Numbered from the stretch's first letter, positions 44,280 through 54,294 are shown. The stretch: 64,000 nt of DNA from Sulfobacillus thermotolerans (GCA_002951815.1 CP019454.1:2666001-2730000), one strand, 5' to 3'. Made by a program: numbers and translations. Notes: generated by a model not told the origin, from the sequence alone.

Positions 44280-45716
44280 ATGAATGGTTCGCCATCTGTC
44301 ACCACCCACGACCCCCACCATATTATAGCGCGGCTTGACCGAATTCCCATTTGGTCCTTGCCCAATTTATTTGTGGGCGTGCTCGGGGTCGGATTCTTAT
44401 TCACGTTTTACGATATCTTTGATATCAATGTGTCCTTCATTCAAACCTGTAGTGCCCTCGTGCACGGTTGTTCTCCCCAAGACGCCAGCCAGTATATTGG
44501 ATTGCCCGTCCTATTCAACCTTTTAGGCTACGTCGTGGGTACCTTGATATTAAGCCCTCTAGCCGACCGTGTAGGGCGACGCACCATGCTCATGGTTACC
44601 CTTATCCTCACAGGACTCGGATCTTTGGGAACCGCCATCGTTCCCTCATTAACCTGGTTTGTCCTTGCGCGTACTGTAACCGGATTAGGTATTGGTGCGG
44701 ATTTAGCCATTGTGAACACCTATATTAACGAGGTCGCTCCGAAATCTGGGCGCGCTCGCTTTACCTCGTTATTATTTATTCTGTCGTCCATTGGGGCGTT
44801 TTTGGGCATTTGGATGGGGTTAGTCCTGACAACTCCCGCTGCTCCCTGGCCATTGGGATTGCCCTTCGCCATGGCAACTCCGCATTTTACAGACGGATGG
44901 CGCATCATGTATATCATTGGGGCCCTATTAGCGCTCATCGGGGTGATCTTACGGATTCAACTCCCCGAGTCGCCACGTTGGCTGGTGTCCGTTGGCAAGC
45001 AACAAGAAGCCCTTGACGTCGTGCGTAGCATGGAGAGCCTCGCAGAAATCCATCGCCCACTGCCACCGCCTGATTTGTCAGAACCGGATATAATCACCAG
45101 CACCCATCATCCCTACCGAGAAATATTAACCCATCCCCTTTACCGTCGGCGCACCGTCATTCTTTTAGGCGTCTGGGTTTTCAGTTATGTCACGGTCTAT
45201 ACGTTTGCGGCCGGACTCACTTCCATTTTGACGGCGCTCAAGTTTCCACCCTCTGAAGCCGGGTTAGTTGCGGCGGTGGGTGGCATCGGATTTATCCTGA
45301 GTGCCACGTTCGCCTTTGGCTATAGCGAACGTTTGGAACGCCGGACATGGCTCCCCATCGCGGCCATTCTCACGATCATCGGGGGGGCCCTCATGGTCAT
45401 AGCGGGTTCCCATGTCGCCTGGAGCATGCTGGGAGCCATCGTTCTGTTCTTCGGATTTAATTTATGGATGCCAATGGCCTATAGCTGGTCGACGGAGAAT
45501 TACCCCACGCGGGCACGGACGACAGGATTTGCACTGGTCGATGGCATTGGCCATGTGGGAGGAGGCTTTGGCATCTTAATGATCGCCCCCTTAATTCCTG
45601 CCCTAGGGGCTGCCAAATCCTTTGCTCTGATTATTGCGTTTTTGGTGATTGGCGCTATTATCGCCCAATTTGGTGTAAAAACCCGTGCACAAGCCTTAGA
45701 TAAAATTTCACCTTAA
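44280..45716 (+). CDS. MFS transporter, probable 4-hydroxyphenylacetate uptake
   Basis: A 478-residue, 12-helix major facilitator. PLADRVGRRTMLMV after helix 2, GIGADLAIVNTYINEVAPKSGRAR and PESPRWLVSVGKQQEA place it in the sugar/aromatic-acid porter group. TGGGAGGG precedes ATG 44280. Its position as third gene after hpaB and hpaD suggests that it imports the pathway substrate; enteric HpaX is from a different MFS branch. Confidence 0.85.
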   Translation: MNGSPSVTTHDPHHIIARLDRIPIWSLPNLFVGVLGVGFLFTFYDIFDINVSFIQTCSALVHGCSPQDASQYIGLPVLFNLLGYVVGTLILSPLADRVGRRTMLMVTLILTGLGSLGTAIVPSLTWFVLARTVTGLGIGADLAIVNTYINEVAPKSGRARFTSLLFILSSIGAFLGIWMGLVLTTPAAPWPLGLPFAMATPHFTDGWRIMYIIGALLALIGVILRIQLPESPRWLVSVGKQQEALDVVRSMESLAEIHRPLPPPDLSEPDIITSTHHPYREILTHPLYRRRTVILLGVWVFSYVTVYTFAAGLTSILTALKFPPSEAGLVAAVGGIGFILSATFAFGYSERLERRTWLPIAAILTIIGGALMVIAGSHVAWSMLGAIVLFFGFNLWMPMAYSWSTENYPTRARTTGFALVDGIGHVGGGFGILMIAPLIPALGAAKSFALIIAFLVIGAIIAQFGVKTRAQALDKISP

Positions 45717-45727
45717 CGACAGCCTAG

Positions 45728-45768
45728 ACAGAAGCCTTCTAAGTCCGAGCCGCTTAGGAGGCTTCTGT
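45728..45768 (+). terminator. Terminator-like hairpin after the hpa plus-strand unit
   Basis: A 16-bp stem (45728-45743 with 45753-45768) contains one G-T pair and a 9-nt loop. The flanking sequence is C/T-rich but has no long T-run. Confidence 0.6.
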
Positions 45769-45935
45769 CCCCTCTAAAAACATCTTCATTTGCCATCGTA
45801 TCCTATTCGGCTTTCTCTGCCGCTTTGATCCCGGAAACACACCATTTCATGCCATGTTAAAGGGCCCGTTGCACTGACATTATCCCGCCCCATCATCCCT
45901 AACCCGTATCCTTTAACTGCTTCCCCTTCCGCCCT

Positions 45936-46724
45936 TTACGTAGATTTTTGGAATAACGAAGGCGACACCGCTTGCAGTCCCATATCCCGGGCTTCCAATA
46001 ACATTTCGGCGGCCCCGATAAAGAGGTATCCCCCTGGCTTTAACGAATCCACTAACGTGGATAAAACCTGTTGCTTCGCCTCTTGGGAAAAATAAATTAA
46101 CACGTGCCGACACAACACCAAATCAAATTGCTGAGGATAGGCATGGGCCTCTAGGAGGTCTTGCACCGCAAAATGAATGTCTTGCCGCGCACTTTCCTCC
46201 AGCGTCCACCGCCCGTTAGGATAAATTTTCACAAATGGTCGATACGGCTCTAATTGAGCGGTCCACGTTTCTTTGGGAAATGTTAGCGTCTGAGCCTCCT
46301 CGAGCACCGGACGGTCGGTATCGGTGGCCCAGATCTCACAACGCCGGCCAGCCTTTCGTTGCATCAACCAGACAGTTGCGGGTTCTGCTCCCCAAGAACA
46401 GCCTGCAGACCATACGCGCGCTTGATGGCCCCACGGGGCTTGAGCTACTACGGCATCCAAACGGTCCCAGTACGACCTATCGCGAAAAAACTCACTGACA
46501 TGCACCGTCACAAAATTCTTCATTCTCCGAGCCAAATCGGGTTGTGAGGCTAATGCAGCGGCTAATTGCGGCAACGAGCTATATCCCTCACGCAGTAAAA
46601 AGCCTTGCAGGCGGCGTTCCACTTGTGGACGCTTGTAACTGTGCAAGTCCCATACTAAATCGGGGTGAGTCGCCACGGTCTTGAGAAATTCATGCCATTC
46701 CTGATCTAAAAATGCCGTGGTCAT
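45936..46724 (-). CDS. cheR: Chemotaxis protein methyltransferase CheR
   Basis: A 262-residue SAM-dependent methyltransferase that adds methyl groups to receptor glutamates. A helical N-domain (YKRPQVERRLQGFLLREGY) is followed by NFVTVHVSEFFRDRSYWD, the SAM site VWSAGCSWGAEPATVWLM and LVLCRHVLIYFSQE. It is the last gene of the chemotaxis operon and starts 35 bases inside cheB. Confidence 0.93.
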   Translation of the reverse strand: MTTAFLDQEWHEFLKTVATHPDLVWDLHSYKRPQVERRLQGFLLREGYSSLPQLAAALASQPDLARRMKNFVTVHVSEFFRDRSYWDRLDAVVAQAPWGHQARVWSAGCSWGAEPATVWLMQRKAGRRCEIWATDTDRPVLEEAQTLTFPKETWTAQLEPYRPFVKIYPNGRWTLEESARQDIHFAVQDLLEAHAYPQQFDLVLCRHVLIYFSQEAKQQVLSTLVDSLKPGGYLFIGAAEMLLEARDMGLQAVSPSLFQKST

Positions 46725-47715
46725 TATGCATCACCTCATTTATCCACCGTCCGATGTCATCTAGCGTCCCCATCATAGTGGCTGCGCCTCGGTTCAACAC
46801 CGCTTGCGGCATTCCCCAAACCACCGCGGTTTGTGGATCTTGTACCAAAACTGTTCCGCCCACTTGGCGACACGAGACGGCTGATTGCGCCCCGTCTTCT
46901 CCCATACCGGTCAAAATGGCCATACATAATCCCGCCCCAAAGGTATGAACCCCATCAGCCCCACTGACATCGATCGCCGGCATGACGCCATGGACCCGAG
47001 CCCCTGGTTCGCTCCATACCCCCGAAGAATCCATCCGCAAGTGATAACCTCCGCGCGCTAACACCACAAGGCCCGAATGCCACGGCAGTTTCTCGGGCCC
47101 AAGAGGAGATTCATAGACGGGATGCCCCAATATTTTGCCCAAGCGTTGGGCTAAGGAGGGGGTAAACGTCGAGGGCATATGCTGGACAATGATGATGGGC
47201 ACTCGAATGGGCGCTTCAATATGTGTCAACACCCGAGCTAAGGCAGCAGGCCCGCCCGTGGATGCCCCAATGAGTATGGCTTGAACGCCATTTAATGTTC
47301 GTTCTCTTAAAGAGGGGTGTGCCACCGGTGGATAAGGCACCCGACACGCCTCATACTTCGCAAGAATTTGATCCATCACCTCGTCGAGCGGCGCGTCGGG
47401 TGCCGGTTTGCCGACAAAATCACTGGCGCCGGCTTCCAAGGCAGGCCAGGTTTTGTCGGCTCCTCCATGGGTTTGGCTCGACACCATGATAATCGGGCCT
47501 TGCCAAATAGCGCGAATGGCTTTCACCGTTTCAATGCCGTCCATCCCTGGCATAATGACATCTAGTGTCACTAAATCTGGGGCATCTTGGGCAATCGCTT
47601 CTATGGCAGCGGATCCATCCCCCACAGCCCGTGTCTCCCATCCCAAGCGCCGAAAGCGATCTTTAAGAACAAAGCGCGCATAGGCCGAATCATCAACAAT
47701 TAAAACTCCGGGCAT
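46690..47715 (-). CDS. cheB: Chemotaxis response regulator/methylesterase CheB
   Basis: A 341-residue protein with a receiver domain (phospho-Asp in LVTLDVIMPGMDG, Lys in GKPAPD). The C-terminal methylesterase has catalytic Ser in GASTGGPAAL, His in IIVQHMPSTFT and Asp in GMGEDGAQ. It removes methyl groups from receptors. All three catalytic residues are present. Confidence 0.94.
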   Translation of the reverse strand: MPGVLIVDDSAYARFVLKDRFRRLGWETRAVGDGSAAIEAIAQDAPDLVTLDVIMPGMDGIETVKAIRAIWQGPIIMVSSQTHGGADKTWPALEAGASDFVGKPAPDAPLDEVMDQILAKYEACRVPYPPVAHPSLRERTLNGVQAILIGASTGGPAALARVLTHIEAPIRVPIIIVQHMPSTFTPSLAQRLGKILGHPVYESPLGPEKLPWHSGLVVLARGGYHLRMDSSGVWSEPGARVHGVMPAIDVSGADGVHTFGAGLCMAILTGMGEDGAQSAVSCRQVGGTVLVQDPQTAVVWGMPQAVLNRGAATMMGTLDDIGRWINEVMHNDHGIFRSGMA

Positions 47716-47732
47716 AATGACTCCTTCAAGCT

Positions 47733-48098
47733 CTATGACTTTTGTATAGACAGCACCTTGTTCAACGCACTTAGCACGCGGTCCGGTTCGTACGGCTTCA
47801 CAATAAAATCCTTCGCCCCGTGTTGAATGGCCTGAATCACCATCGCCTGTTGGCCAAGCGCGGAAACCATAATCACCCGAGCATCCGGATCCAAACGACG
47901 AATTTCCTGCAACGCATCAATGCCGCTCATCTCCGGCATCGTGATATCCATTAATACACAGTCCGGCTTTAGCGCTTGGTACTGCGCCACAGCCTCTTTG
48001 CCGTCACTGGCCTCCTCAACCGCAAACCCCTGTTCGGCTAATAGCTTTTTGAGACGCATCCGCATAAACGCGGCGTCATCAACTACCAATATCGTCAT
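47733..48098 (-). CDS. cheY: Chemotaxis response regulator CheY
   Basis: A 121-residue single receiver domain. The acidic VVDDAAF pocket, phospho-Asp in CVLMDITMPEMSG, Ser in IMVSALGQ and the invariant Lys in FIVKPYEPDRV are all present. It would bind the flagellar or other motor switch. It is 2 bases from the CheC gene. Confidence 0.92.
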   Translation of the reverse strand: MTILVVDDAAFMRMRLKKLLAEQGFAVEEASDGKEAVAQYQALKPDCVLMDITMPEMSGIDALQEIRRLDPDARVIMVSALGQQAMVIQAIQHGAKDFIVKPYEPDRVLSALNKVLSIQKS

Positions 48099-48099
48099 C

Positions 48100-48660
48100 T
48101 TATTCGTCTCCCTTCTTGACCGGGGCGATGAGGATTTCGCCAGTCAGCGTCTCACCCGTCACACGAAAGAGCGCTTCCGTCACTAAAACCTTTTGATGCA
48201 CAGCGAACATCGGAAAGACACTGCTCCCTTGGCCTTGACTCACTTCGGGCACTGTCGGTTCAAACACTTGACCAAATACATTAGCAAACACATTGAGAAA
48301 AGCCGTCCCCACGACATTGCCGATTTCGGCTAACGCTGACAATGAGACCTCGTCTAAAGGCAGACCAACCTCTTCCCCCATCATCGTTGAAACCAAGCGA
48401 CGGCTGTTCTCGGGGGTAAACAACAAAATGATGCGAGCAGAAATTAATCCCGTCGCCTTCAAATTGACAGCATAGAGTTCTGAGGCAGGACGCGCGTCAT
48501 ATTTGTCGAGCAACTCTTTCCATTCAACCTCGTTCACCGCCTTGTCTTCCATCGTAAACGATAATCCCGTCATCCGACTGAGCGCGCGACTTGCTTCTTC
48601 CAGACCCGGTCCGCAAATTTTACCCCAAATGCTCATGACTTGTTCGACATTGGCTTCCAT
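48100..48660 (-). CDS. cheC: CheC-like CheY-P phosphatase
   Basis: A 186-residue CheC/CheX/FliY-family protein. The second half carries the active-site motif SALAEIGNVVGTAFLNVFA. The N-terminal motif region (LEEASRALSRMTG) lacks the ExxN pair, so a single active site is likely. ATG 48660 follows AGGGGGACGG; the ORF extends to 48714 but overlaps the upstream gene. Confidence 0.88.
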   Translation of the reverse strand: MEANVEQVMSIWGKICGPGLEEASRALSRMTGLSFTMEDKAVNEVEWKELLDKYDARPASELYAVNLKATGLISARIILLFTPENSRRLVSTMMGEEVGLPLDEVSLSALAEIGNVVGTAFLNVFANVFGQVFEPTVPEVSQGQGSSVFPMFAVHQKVLVTEALFRVTGETLTGEILIAPVKKGDE

Positions 48661-48685
48661 AGTGATTGTCCGTCCCCCTTCTCTG

Positions 48686-49693
48686 TTAAGACCAGAGCCT
48701 TTTCTGATAGACACCGGAGATCACACGTGTCTGCTGGTCAGGTTGGCGCAGATCAATTTTCTGTCCCTGGTGATCGCCATTGAGCATCAAAATCAATGGG
48801 CGATTGGGCCAATCCGCCGGGACGTGATACACCACCGCCACTTCCCGTCCTAACGAGACGACCTGACCGGTCGCATAGGGCGCAACAACGCGACCGAGTT
48901 TGCGTACAGCCTCTAGAGAAAAATCCGTGCCACCGCCGCCCATCACCCACTCTAGGGCCTCGTGCGCTGGCAACGCCTGCCCATCCGTTTGAAACACCAG
49001 CATCAGAAATGCGGAAGCCAATCCCAATAACGCTCCGCCGCGGTAAATTTCTTCTCCTTTTAATGGCGGTGTGCCGGACCCGTCATAGCGGCACTGGTAG
49101 TGAAGAAGCGTCGTAACAACGGGTGCCGGCACCCGAATCTGCCGTAGCGTCTGAACCAAGTCCGCCAGTTCCGCAGGCGCAAGATCCCGGACCTGCCCAT
49201 TGTCTAAGCCCGGATGATGATACCCATACAAGAGCGCAGCAAGTCCATAAGCTTCCGACCACTCCGGCGCCAGTTGATCGGCTAAGCGCATGACCAGCCC
49301 AACTAAATTGGCGTAAAAACTTAAGTACGCACTACCGGCTTGATACACCGACAACATTTCAAAAGCGCGAGCATGCGCAAGAAGTTGTTCATCGCGCATC
49401 GTGCGGACTAATGCTTGTCCCTCATGCAGCCGCGCACTATCCAAGCCTCCTGGCTTCTTAGCCCATGCGGCCATCTTGTCAATCAATGCGGACGACACAA
49501 TCGGTGTGGTATCAATCTCCTCAAATCCCGGCCATTCAACGGGCAACGCGGGAATTCCCCAGTGCTCCACGGCCTTAATCATATCGGCATTGAGCGCTAC
49601 TCCTTGTCGCAAGAGCACGCGACCGTCGGCATTGCGCAACGTATCCGCGATTACATCCCCGGGCTCCAACTGATTAATGGGTAATAAGCGCAT
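48686..49693 (-). CDS. Degenerate HD-GYP-domain protein in the chemotaxis operon
   Basis: A 335-residue protein. The N-terminus (INQLEPGDVIADTLRNADGRVLL) is the small domain common before HD-GYP modules. The GYP-like region survives as HYQCRYDGSGTPPLKGEEIYRGG, but the HD dyad position reads LLYGYHHPGLDNG and the tandem His is HY. It is therefore probably an inactive c-di-GMP phosphodiesterase relative, perhaps a scaffold or c-di-GMP sensor. Confidence 0.72.
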   Translation of the reverse strand: MRLLPINQLEPGDVIADTLRNADGRVLLRQGVALNADMIKAVEHWGIPALPVEWPGFEEIDTTPIVSSALIDKMAAWAKKPGGLDSARLHEGQALVRTMRDEQLLAHARAFEMLSVYQAGSAYLSFYANLVGLVMRLADQLAPEWSEAYGLAALLYGYHHPGLDNGQVRDLAPAELADLVQTLRQIRVPAPVVTTLLHYQCRYDGSGTPPLKGEEIYRGGALLGLASAFLMLVFQTDGQALPAHEALEWVMGGGGTDFSLEAVRKLGRVVAPYATGQVVSLGREVAVVYHVPADWPNRPLILMLNGDHQGQKIDLRQPDQQTRVISGVYQKRLWS

Positions 49694-49739
49694 ATCCGTA
49701 TCTCCTTTACTGAGTCACATTCCAGCGAACCACCGTCGC

Positions 49740-51731
49740 CTATAACTGATATCGGGAGACCATTGCGTCGAGCTGGGCTGCGACCTGGGCTAACTCCCGC
49801 GACTTAGCCGACAACCCGGAAGCCGACTCCGCAACGCCTTGACTGGTACTGGCCACTTCTTCGGTTGCAGCCGCCGTCTCCTCGGAAATCGCCGCGAGGC
49901 CTTGAATGGTATCCGTCACATCAGCCGACGCTACGGCCATTTCGTGCGCGGTGGCAGCATTGCCTTGAGCGATGCGCGAAATCTTTTTAATCCCTTCATC
50001 CACCCCAGCACTTTGCACCGTAAAGCCATTGACGGTCGCAGCTAACGTGCCAATCTCATTAGCCACTTCTGATACGGCTTGTTCCATCATCTCCAAAGCG
50101 CTCCGCGTCTGTTCACCCAAGGATTGCCCGTGTTGGACTTCTTGTTGCCCCTTTTCCGTGGACTGGACCGCGTGCTGGACGGTTTCTTGAATCGTTCGAA
50201 TGAGCTCACTCACATTCTCGGCCTCTTTCGCCGATTGCTCTGCCAATTTGCGTACCTCATCGGCCACCACCGCAAAGCCCCGACCATGTTCTCCGGCACG
50301 CGCTGCTTCAATATTGGCATTGAGCGCCAGCATATTGGTTTGGGAAGCAATTTCAGAAATCGTACTCGCAATGGCTCCGATCCGTTCCGAATGTTGCCCG
50401 AGGAGGCCAATAGCGTCAGCCGTGGCCTTGGTCACGTCGGCAATACGCCCCATGGCCGACAAAGTGGCTTCGACCTGTTGTCGTCCTTCAACTGCGTTAT
50501 GCCGTGACGCTTGAGCCAGGGACTCCATACGCTTCGCGGCCGATTCCACAGACCCTTGGGCCGATTTCATTTGGTCCAATGCCTGCTCCCCATTTTGTAC
50601 TTGAAGTTCTTGATCTTGGGTGCCCGAGGCAACCTGTTCTACAGCCGCTTTCAGCTGCTGCATGGACGCTGCGATTTGCTGCAAGCCTTGAGATGATTCG
50701 CCAGTTGCTTGAGCTGTTTGGGCAATCGCGAGAGAAATTTGCTGCGTCGCATCGGTCGTCTGGGTTGCCAAGTTGCTGAGTTCGGCCACACTCCCGTGAA
50801 CTTGATGCCCCATTTCCTGCATGGCTTGAATCATCTCGCGAAGGCCTTTATGCATGGCGACAAGCGCCTTGCCCAACACATCCTTCTCACCTTTGGCCAC
50901 AGGCGCTTGGGTCAAATCTCCTCGTCCCACTGCATCGGCCGTTGCTCCTGCTTCAGTGAGGTATTCGGTCATTGCTCGAAATGACTGCGCCAATGCGCCT
51001 AATTCATCACGACTTTTATAAGTGGCTGTTTCCTCTACATTCCCAACGGATAAATTCCGGGCAATATGTTCCAAATGCCGTGTCGGTTTGACCATATAAC
51101 GCTGGACCGCTCCCAAGGCCAGCAACAAAAGAATTAACATCGCTCCCAAAGCTGTCCAAGCAAAAGCAATATCACTTTCTTGTTCATGAATAATACGGGT
51201 CAAGGTTGTCGCCGATTGTGCCTGACTAATAGCATTTAACTGCTGAAGTAAAGGCATAATCGCGTTGGAGGGCTGAGCATTGCCCACGGTTTGCATGGTA
51301 ATGGCTTGTGACACCCTATGCGCTAAGACATCCTGGTGCACAATGGTCGCATCGTGGCGGTAAGCTTGAATTTGTGTGTGCAATTCTCCCAAAATCTTTG
51401 CGGCCTGCTTTTGGCTGGTGTTGGCATTGGCCCGATTGAAATCCGTGGAAAATTGATGCGAAAACCCTAACGCTTGGGCATAGGTTACTTGGGCCAAATT
51501 CCCCTGGTGGGGCAAATCCGCCACGAGCACATACATGTTCATTTGGTCATCGAATCCATAAAATGCCGTTTCCATGTTATGGACGGCATTGTTGAAGATA
51601 CTGTCCCGTTGAAAAACCGTCTGAATTTCATGCAGAGTCTTTTCTGAGCGTGAAATGGACAGATAGCTTTGAGTAACAGTGACCGCCATGAGCACTCCAG
51701 CTAAAATGCTGGCTTTCCCGGTTAGCTTCAT
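49740..51731 (-). CDS. Methyl-accepting chemotaxis protein
   Basis: A 663-residue receptor. TM1 lies near residue 10, a helical (four-helix-bundle type) sensor covers about 30-205, and TM2 is [23 protein letters not shown] domain and a long cytoplasmic hairpin follow, with the conserved tip [23 protein letters not shown] 51731 is chosen ([12 protein letters not shown]) with AAAGGA upstream. The ligand is unknown. It is the first gene of the operon. Confidence 0.92.
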   Translation of the reverse strand: MKLTGKASILAGVLMAVTVTQSYLSISRSEKTLHEIQTVFQRDSIFNNAVHNMETAFYGFDDQMNMYVLVADLPHQGNLAQVTYAQALGFSHQFSTDFNRANANTSQKQAAKILGELHTQIQAYRHDATIVHQDVLAHRVSQAITMQTVGNAQPSNAIMPLLQQLNAISQAQSATTLTRIIHEQESDIAFAWTALGAMLILLLLALGAVQRYMVKPTRHLEHIARNLSVGNVEETATYKSRDELGALAQSFRAMTEYLTEAGATADAVGRGDLTQAPVAKGEKDVLGKALVAMHKGLREMIQAMQEMGHQVHGSVAELSNLATQTTDATQQISLAIAQTAQATGESSQGLQQIAASMQQLKAAVEQVASGTQDQELQVQNGEQALDQMKSAQGSVESAAKRMESLAQASRHNAVEGRQQVEATLSAMGRIADVTKATADAIGLLGQHSERIGAIASTISEIASQTNMLALNANIEAARAGEHGRGFAVVADEVRKLAEQSAKEAENVSELIRTIQETVQHAVQSTEKGQQEVQHGQSLGEQTRSALEMMEQAVSEVANEIGTLAATVNGFTVQSAGVDEGIKKISRIAQGNAATAHEMAVASADVTDTIQGLAAISEETAAATEEVASTSQGVAESASGLSAKSRELAQVAAQLDAMVSRYQL

Positions 51732-51779
51732 AACACCCGAGTCCTTTCTTGTTAAGCGCTTGCCGATTCCCTTCGACAA

Positions 51780-52202
51780 TTTCTTACATCAAGCGATTTT
51801 CGACAAGAAGCCATAAAACCCTTTTTTCAGTCAGGAGAAATTTAGGCTACGCGCCAATTTTTGTCGTTTTCAGGTGCCAGTCGCTCCATACAGAAAAAAG
51901 CGCCCAAGAATGGCCCGGAAGTGACGTTCATTTAAGACCTCAGCGTTGCCTTCTGGGTTATGACCATGTGCCGCGTACTGTCTGTACCCTTGCGGCTCTT
52001 AACTCTAGCACCACTGCTCAAGCCAGGCGCAAAGCGTCTTTGCTGATAATACCGACTGCACAGGGAGATCGAATAAGATCGAGCACGAATCAGAGCCTTA
52101 GAGCGCCAATGCGATAAAGCGACACCGTCGATGAGTGTTGCCATGGTAGCAAGAGGAATCGTTAACACATCGCGATCGGTCAAGTGAGCGTCGTCTGCAC
52201 AA
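51780..52202. other. Intergenic stretch without a supported gene
   Basis: About 420 bp between the MCP and the terminator of the ICMT-like gene. A 104-codon minus frame (51932-52246) is unlike any family I know and overlaps that terminator. The MCP promoter should lie at its left end. Confidence 0.5.
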
Positions 52203-52232
52203 TAAGAAAAGCCCTGTGTTATAGCGCAGGGC
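52203..52232 (-). terminator. Terminator of the ICMT-like gene
   Basis: GCCCTGTG (52211-52218) pairs with CGCAGGGC (52225-52232) with one G-T pair. On the minus strand it is followed by TTTTCTT. Confidence 0.75.
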
Positions 52233-52324
52233 AAATAATCAGACAATCCTCAGCCCAGTATGCCTTATTGCTACACGGATGCATCCCAGTAGCAGCAGCA
52301 TCGCCACACCGCAAGGCGACTAGC

Positions 52325-52897
52325 CTACCATATCCATGGAAACATATGGTACGTATGCTGGCGATAGTGCGAATAAGACGAACCCATGTGACTCACAAGA
52401 GCCTGTTCCTCGATGAGAATCCGCCGACGATAGATCGCGAAGAGGCCCACCGCGATAATGATGGTCCCCACCCACGTATCTAACCCTAAACCTAAGCCCA
52501 CGGCAATCAACCATCCGCCGGTGTAAGCTGGGTGGCGAATGTTTCGATACCATCCGGAGTGAATGACGGTTTGGCCTGGCGCAATTTGCACCGTGGAGGA
52601 AAAGTAGCGCCCCAATTGCGTAATCGCAAGGTAGCGCATTGTGATGCCAAGGGCCATCACTGCATTTCCCACAAAGGGCACCCACGTCGGCATCAGCCCA
52701 ATCCCGTTCATGGCTAAGAAAAATGCAATGAGAATTAACACATACATTCCACCGAAAATGAACCATACAGATCCTTGGTCAGCCTTTGTGGTAGCGGGAA
52801 ATTTTTTTCGTAGGGACCGAGCCCGCAAATTCACAATAATTTCCATGATAATCCAGACCAACCACAAAGCCCAAAAAAGGATGGAGTGAAGATTCAT
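52325..52897 (-). CDS. Isoprenylcysteine carboxyl methyltransferase-like membrane protein
   Basis: A 190-residue protein with about five membrane helices. The C-terminal part, SGWYRNIRHPAYTGGWLIAVG, then RRRILIEEQALVSHMGSSY, is the SAM-binding signature of the ICMT/PEMT-like family. ATG 52897 follows GGAGGG by 4 bases. Bacterial members methylate small lipophilic acids or lipids; the substrate here is unknown. Confidence 0.85.
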   Translation of the reverse strand: MNLHSILFWALWLVWIIMEIIVNLRARSLRKKFPATTKADQGSVWFIFGGMYVLILIAFFLAMNGIGLMPTWVPFVGNAVMALGITMRYLAITQLGRYFSSTVQIAPGQTVIHSGWYRNIRHPAYTGGWLIAVGLGLGLDTWVGTIIIAVGLFAIYRRRILIEEQALVSHMGSSYSHYRQHTYHMFPWIW

Positions 52898-53305
52898 AAA
52901 TCCCTCCGTTCGCCCAGGGTATGTTTCCTCGTCACTATCGGTAGCCCTTCGCCTCATGCGACGTCCTCTCTACCATTTTGGTCTCAGTAAGATGTCCAAC
53001 GCAATCAGTTGGCCCAATAATGTTATCGCCCATATGGCATCGACCTTCCACGACAGGCCTGCACTAGGAAGACAAATCGAATCGAGGTGCTCGAATGGGT
53101 CTTTCTTCTGTGGTAAAGAGGACATGGCGAAGACCGACCGAGAAACGCATCGAGTCTAAAGATTTAGGGGCCAACATCATAGTCCCTCAGAATGTTGCAG
53201 CCGCTCGAAAGTGACCTCTCAATACCTATCGCGTAAGGTGGAGGTTTGTCCTTTTTACTTCCTGATTTGGAAAATGTATCGGTTGTACCTCAAGAACACA
53301 TCAAT
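52898..53305. other. Intergenic stretch without a supported gene
   Basis: About 400 bp that should include the ICMT-like promoter at its left end. Short frames (up to 67 codons) resemble nothing recognised. Confidence 0.45.
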
Positions 53306-53328
53306 ACAGCCCGGGAATCCCGGGCTGT
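53306..53328 (-). terminator. Palindromic terminator after the DUF1540 gene
   Basis: ACAGCCCGGGA (53306-53316) and TCCCGGGCTGT (53318-53328) form an 11-bp near-palindrome. Only a short TATTG follows on the minus strand. Confidence 0.55.
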
Positions 53329-53333
53329 GAGAT

Positions 53334-53558
53334 TTATTTGGCTTTAAAGGTATGACAAGCCGTACTCGCCATATTCTGGGCCGGCGTATCACCCATTGAC
53401 GCTGCTAAGTGTCCGTGGTTTTCCGATCCGAATGCCATGCGCGCCCCATCATCAGCCGCTGTATCAGCCGTGATCAGGATGCTGTCGGCCGAACACGTGT
53501 CATTTTTTGCCCAAAAATAGCAGTTGTTGACCGTACAACGTACATCAACGGATGCCAT
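53334..53558 (-). CDS. DUF1540 protein
   Basis: A 74-residue Cys-containing protein: VRCTVNNCYFWAKNDTC, SADSILITAD and a C-terminal ACHTFKAK follow the DUF1540 CxVxNC...C...C pattern, probably a small metal-binding domain of unknown role. ATG 53558 is preceded by AAGGGGG; the ORF to 53648 extends into the upstream spacer. Confidence 0.82.
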   Translation of the reverse strand: MASVDVRCTVNNCYFWAKNDTCSADSILITADTAADDGARMAFGSENHGHLAASMGDTPAQNMASTACHTFKAK

Positions 53559-53647
53559 CGACTCGCCCCCTTCTTGGAGAACCAGTTCACTGTGATGTCT
53601 GGTCTCAATGCTTAAGGTCCCCCGGGGCATAACACGGTATGCAAGCA

Positions 53648-54076
53648 TTAAAGGTTTGGGTTGGACGTTTGCTGCAAATCTAAAAACCGTTCTTGAAGGT
53701 CGGGGTAGGCACTTAATAAATCGGCACTTTGTTCGGCTAATTGTTGCCCCTGCTCAGAATCCGCCGTGCAAGCCATTTGCACCGCTTGTTCCAGAACATG
53801 GATAAGCCCCATCATGCGTTCATGATTTTCGGCTCGCTCCATGGTCCATGCATGGCTTCGCAACAAAAGTACGGGGCGATGGTCGTCCAACCCGGTGAAA
53901 TATTCACCCGCTACATCTTGAAATCGATCCGCCACTTCATCCGCAATTTGGTCGCATTTCAAGGCGATTAATGCCACATCACCTGACGAACCAGATTCCA
54001 CATATTGCCGGATGTCATCTAGGGCCTCTGGTGTCACGGCATCGAGATCCCACCACTTGGCGCTTTGTCTTCGCAA
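53648..54076 (-). CDS. Hypothetical acidic protein
   Basis: A 142-residue predicted all-helical acidic protein (ALDDIRQYVESGSSGDVALIAL, GLIHVLEQAVQMA). TTG 54076 has AAGGGGG 8 bases upstream. It lies 89 bases before the DUF1540 gene on the same strand and may be cotranscribed. No family is recognised. Confidence 0.65.
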   Translation of the reverse strand: MRRQSAKWWDLDAVTPEALDDIRQYVESGSSGDVALIALKCDQIADEVADRFQDVAGEYFTGLDDHRPVLLLRSHAWTMERAENHERMMGLIHVLEQAVQMACTADSEQGQQLAEQSADLLSAYPDLQERFLDLQQTSNPNL

Positions 54077-54285
54077 CTGCCGTTCCCCCTTACTGGCGTT
54101 CTTTCATGCCCAGTCAACCCATGTCCATATTTATATAGATGAGAAGACGTCACATCGCCGAGCAATTGTTGCCCAGTTTGTACACGATCATTGATACTAT
54201 AGCAAACTTCTAGGGAATTGTCGGGATAATGAAAATCATCATCATTTGGCCATACTAATTAGAGTCGGTGATTCCCCGCCCGAGC

Positions 54286-54294
54286 TGATATGAT
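54286..54294 (+). promoter_or_regulatory. Extended -10 promoter before the 39-residue ORF
   Basis: TGATATGAT provides a TG-N-TATGAT extended -10 element 53 bases before GTG 54348. Confidence 0.4.

Noticed and set aside
51932-52246. 104-codon minus-strand ORF
   Set aside because: It overlaps the ICMT-like terminator, lacks a ribosome site and matches nothing.
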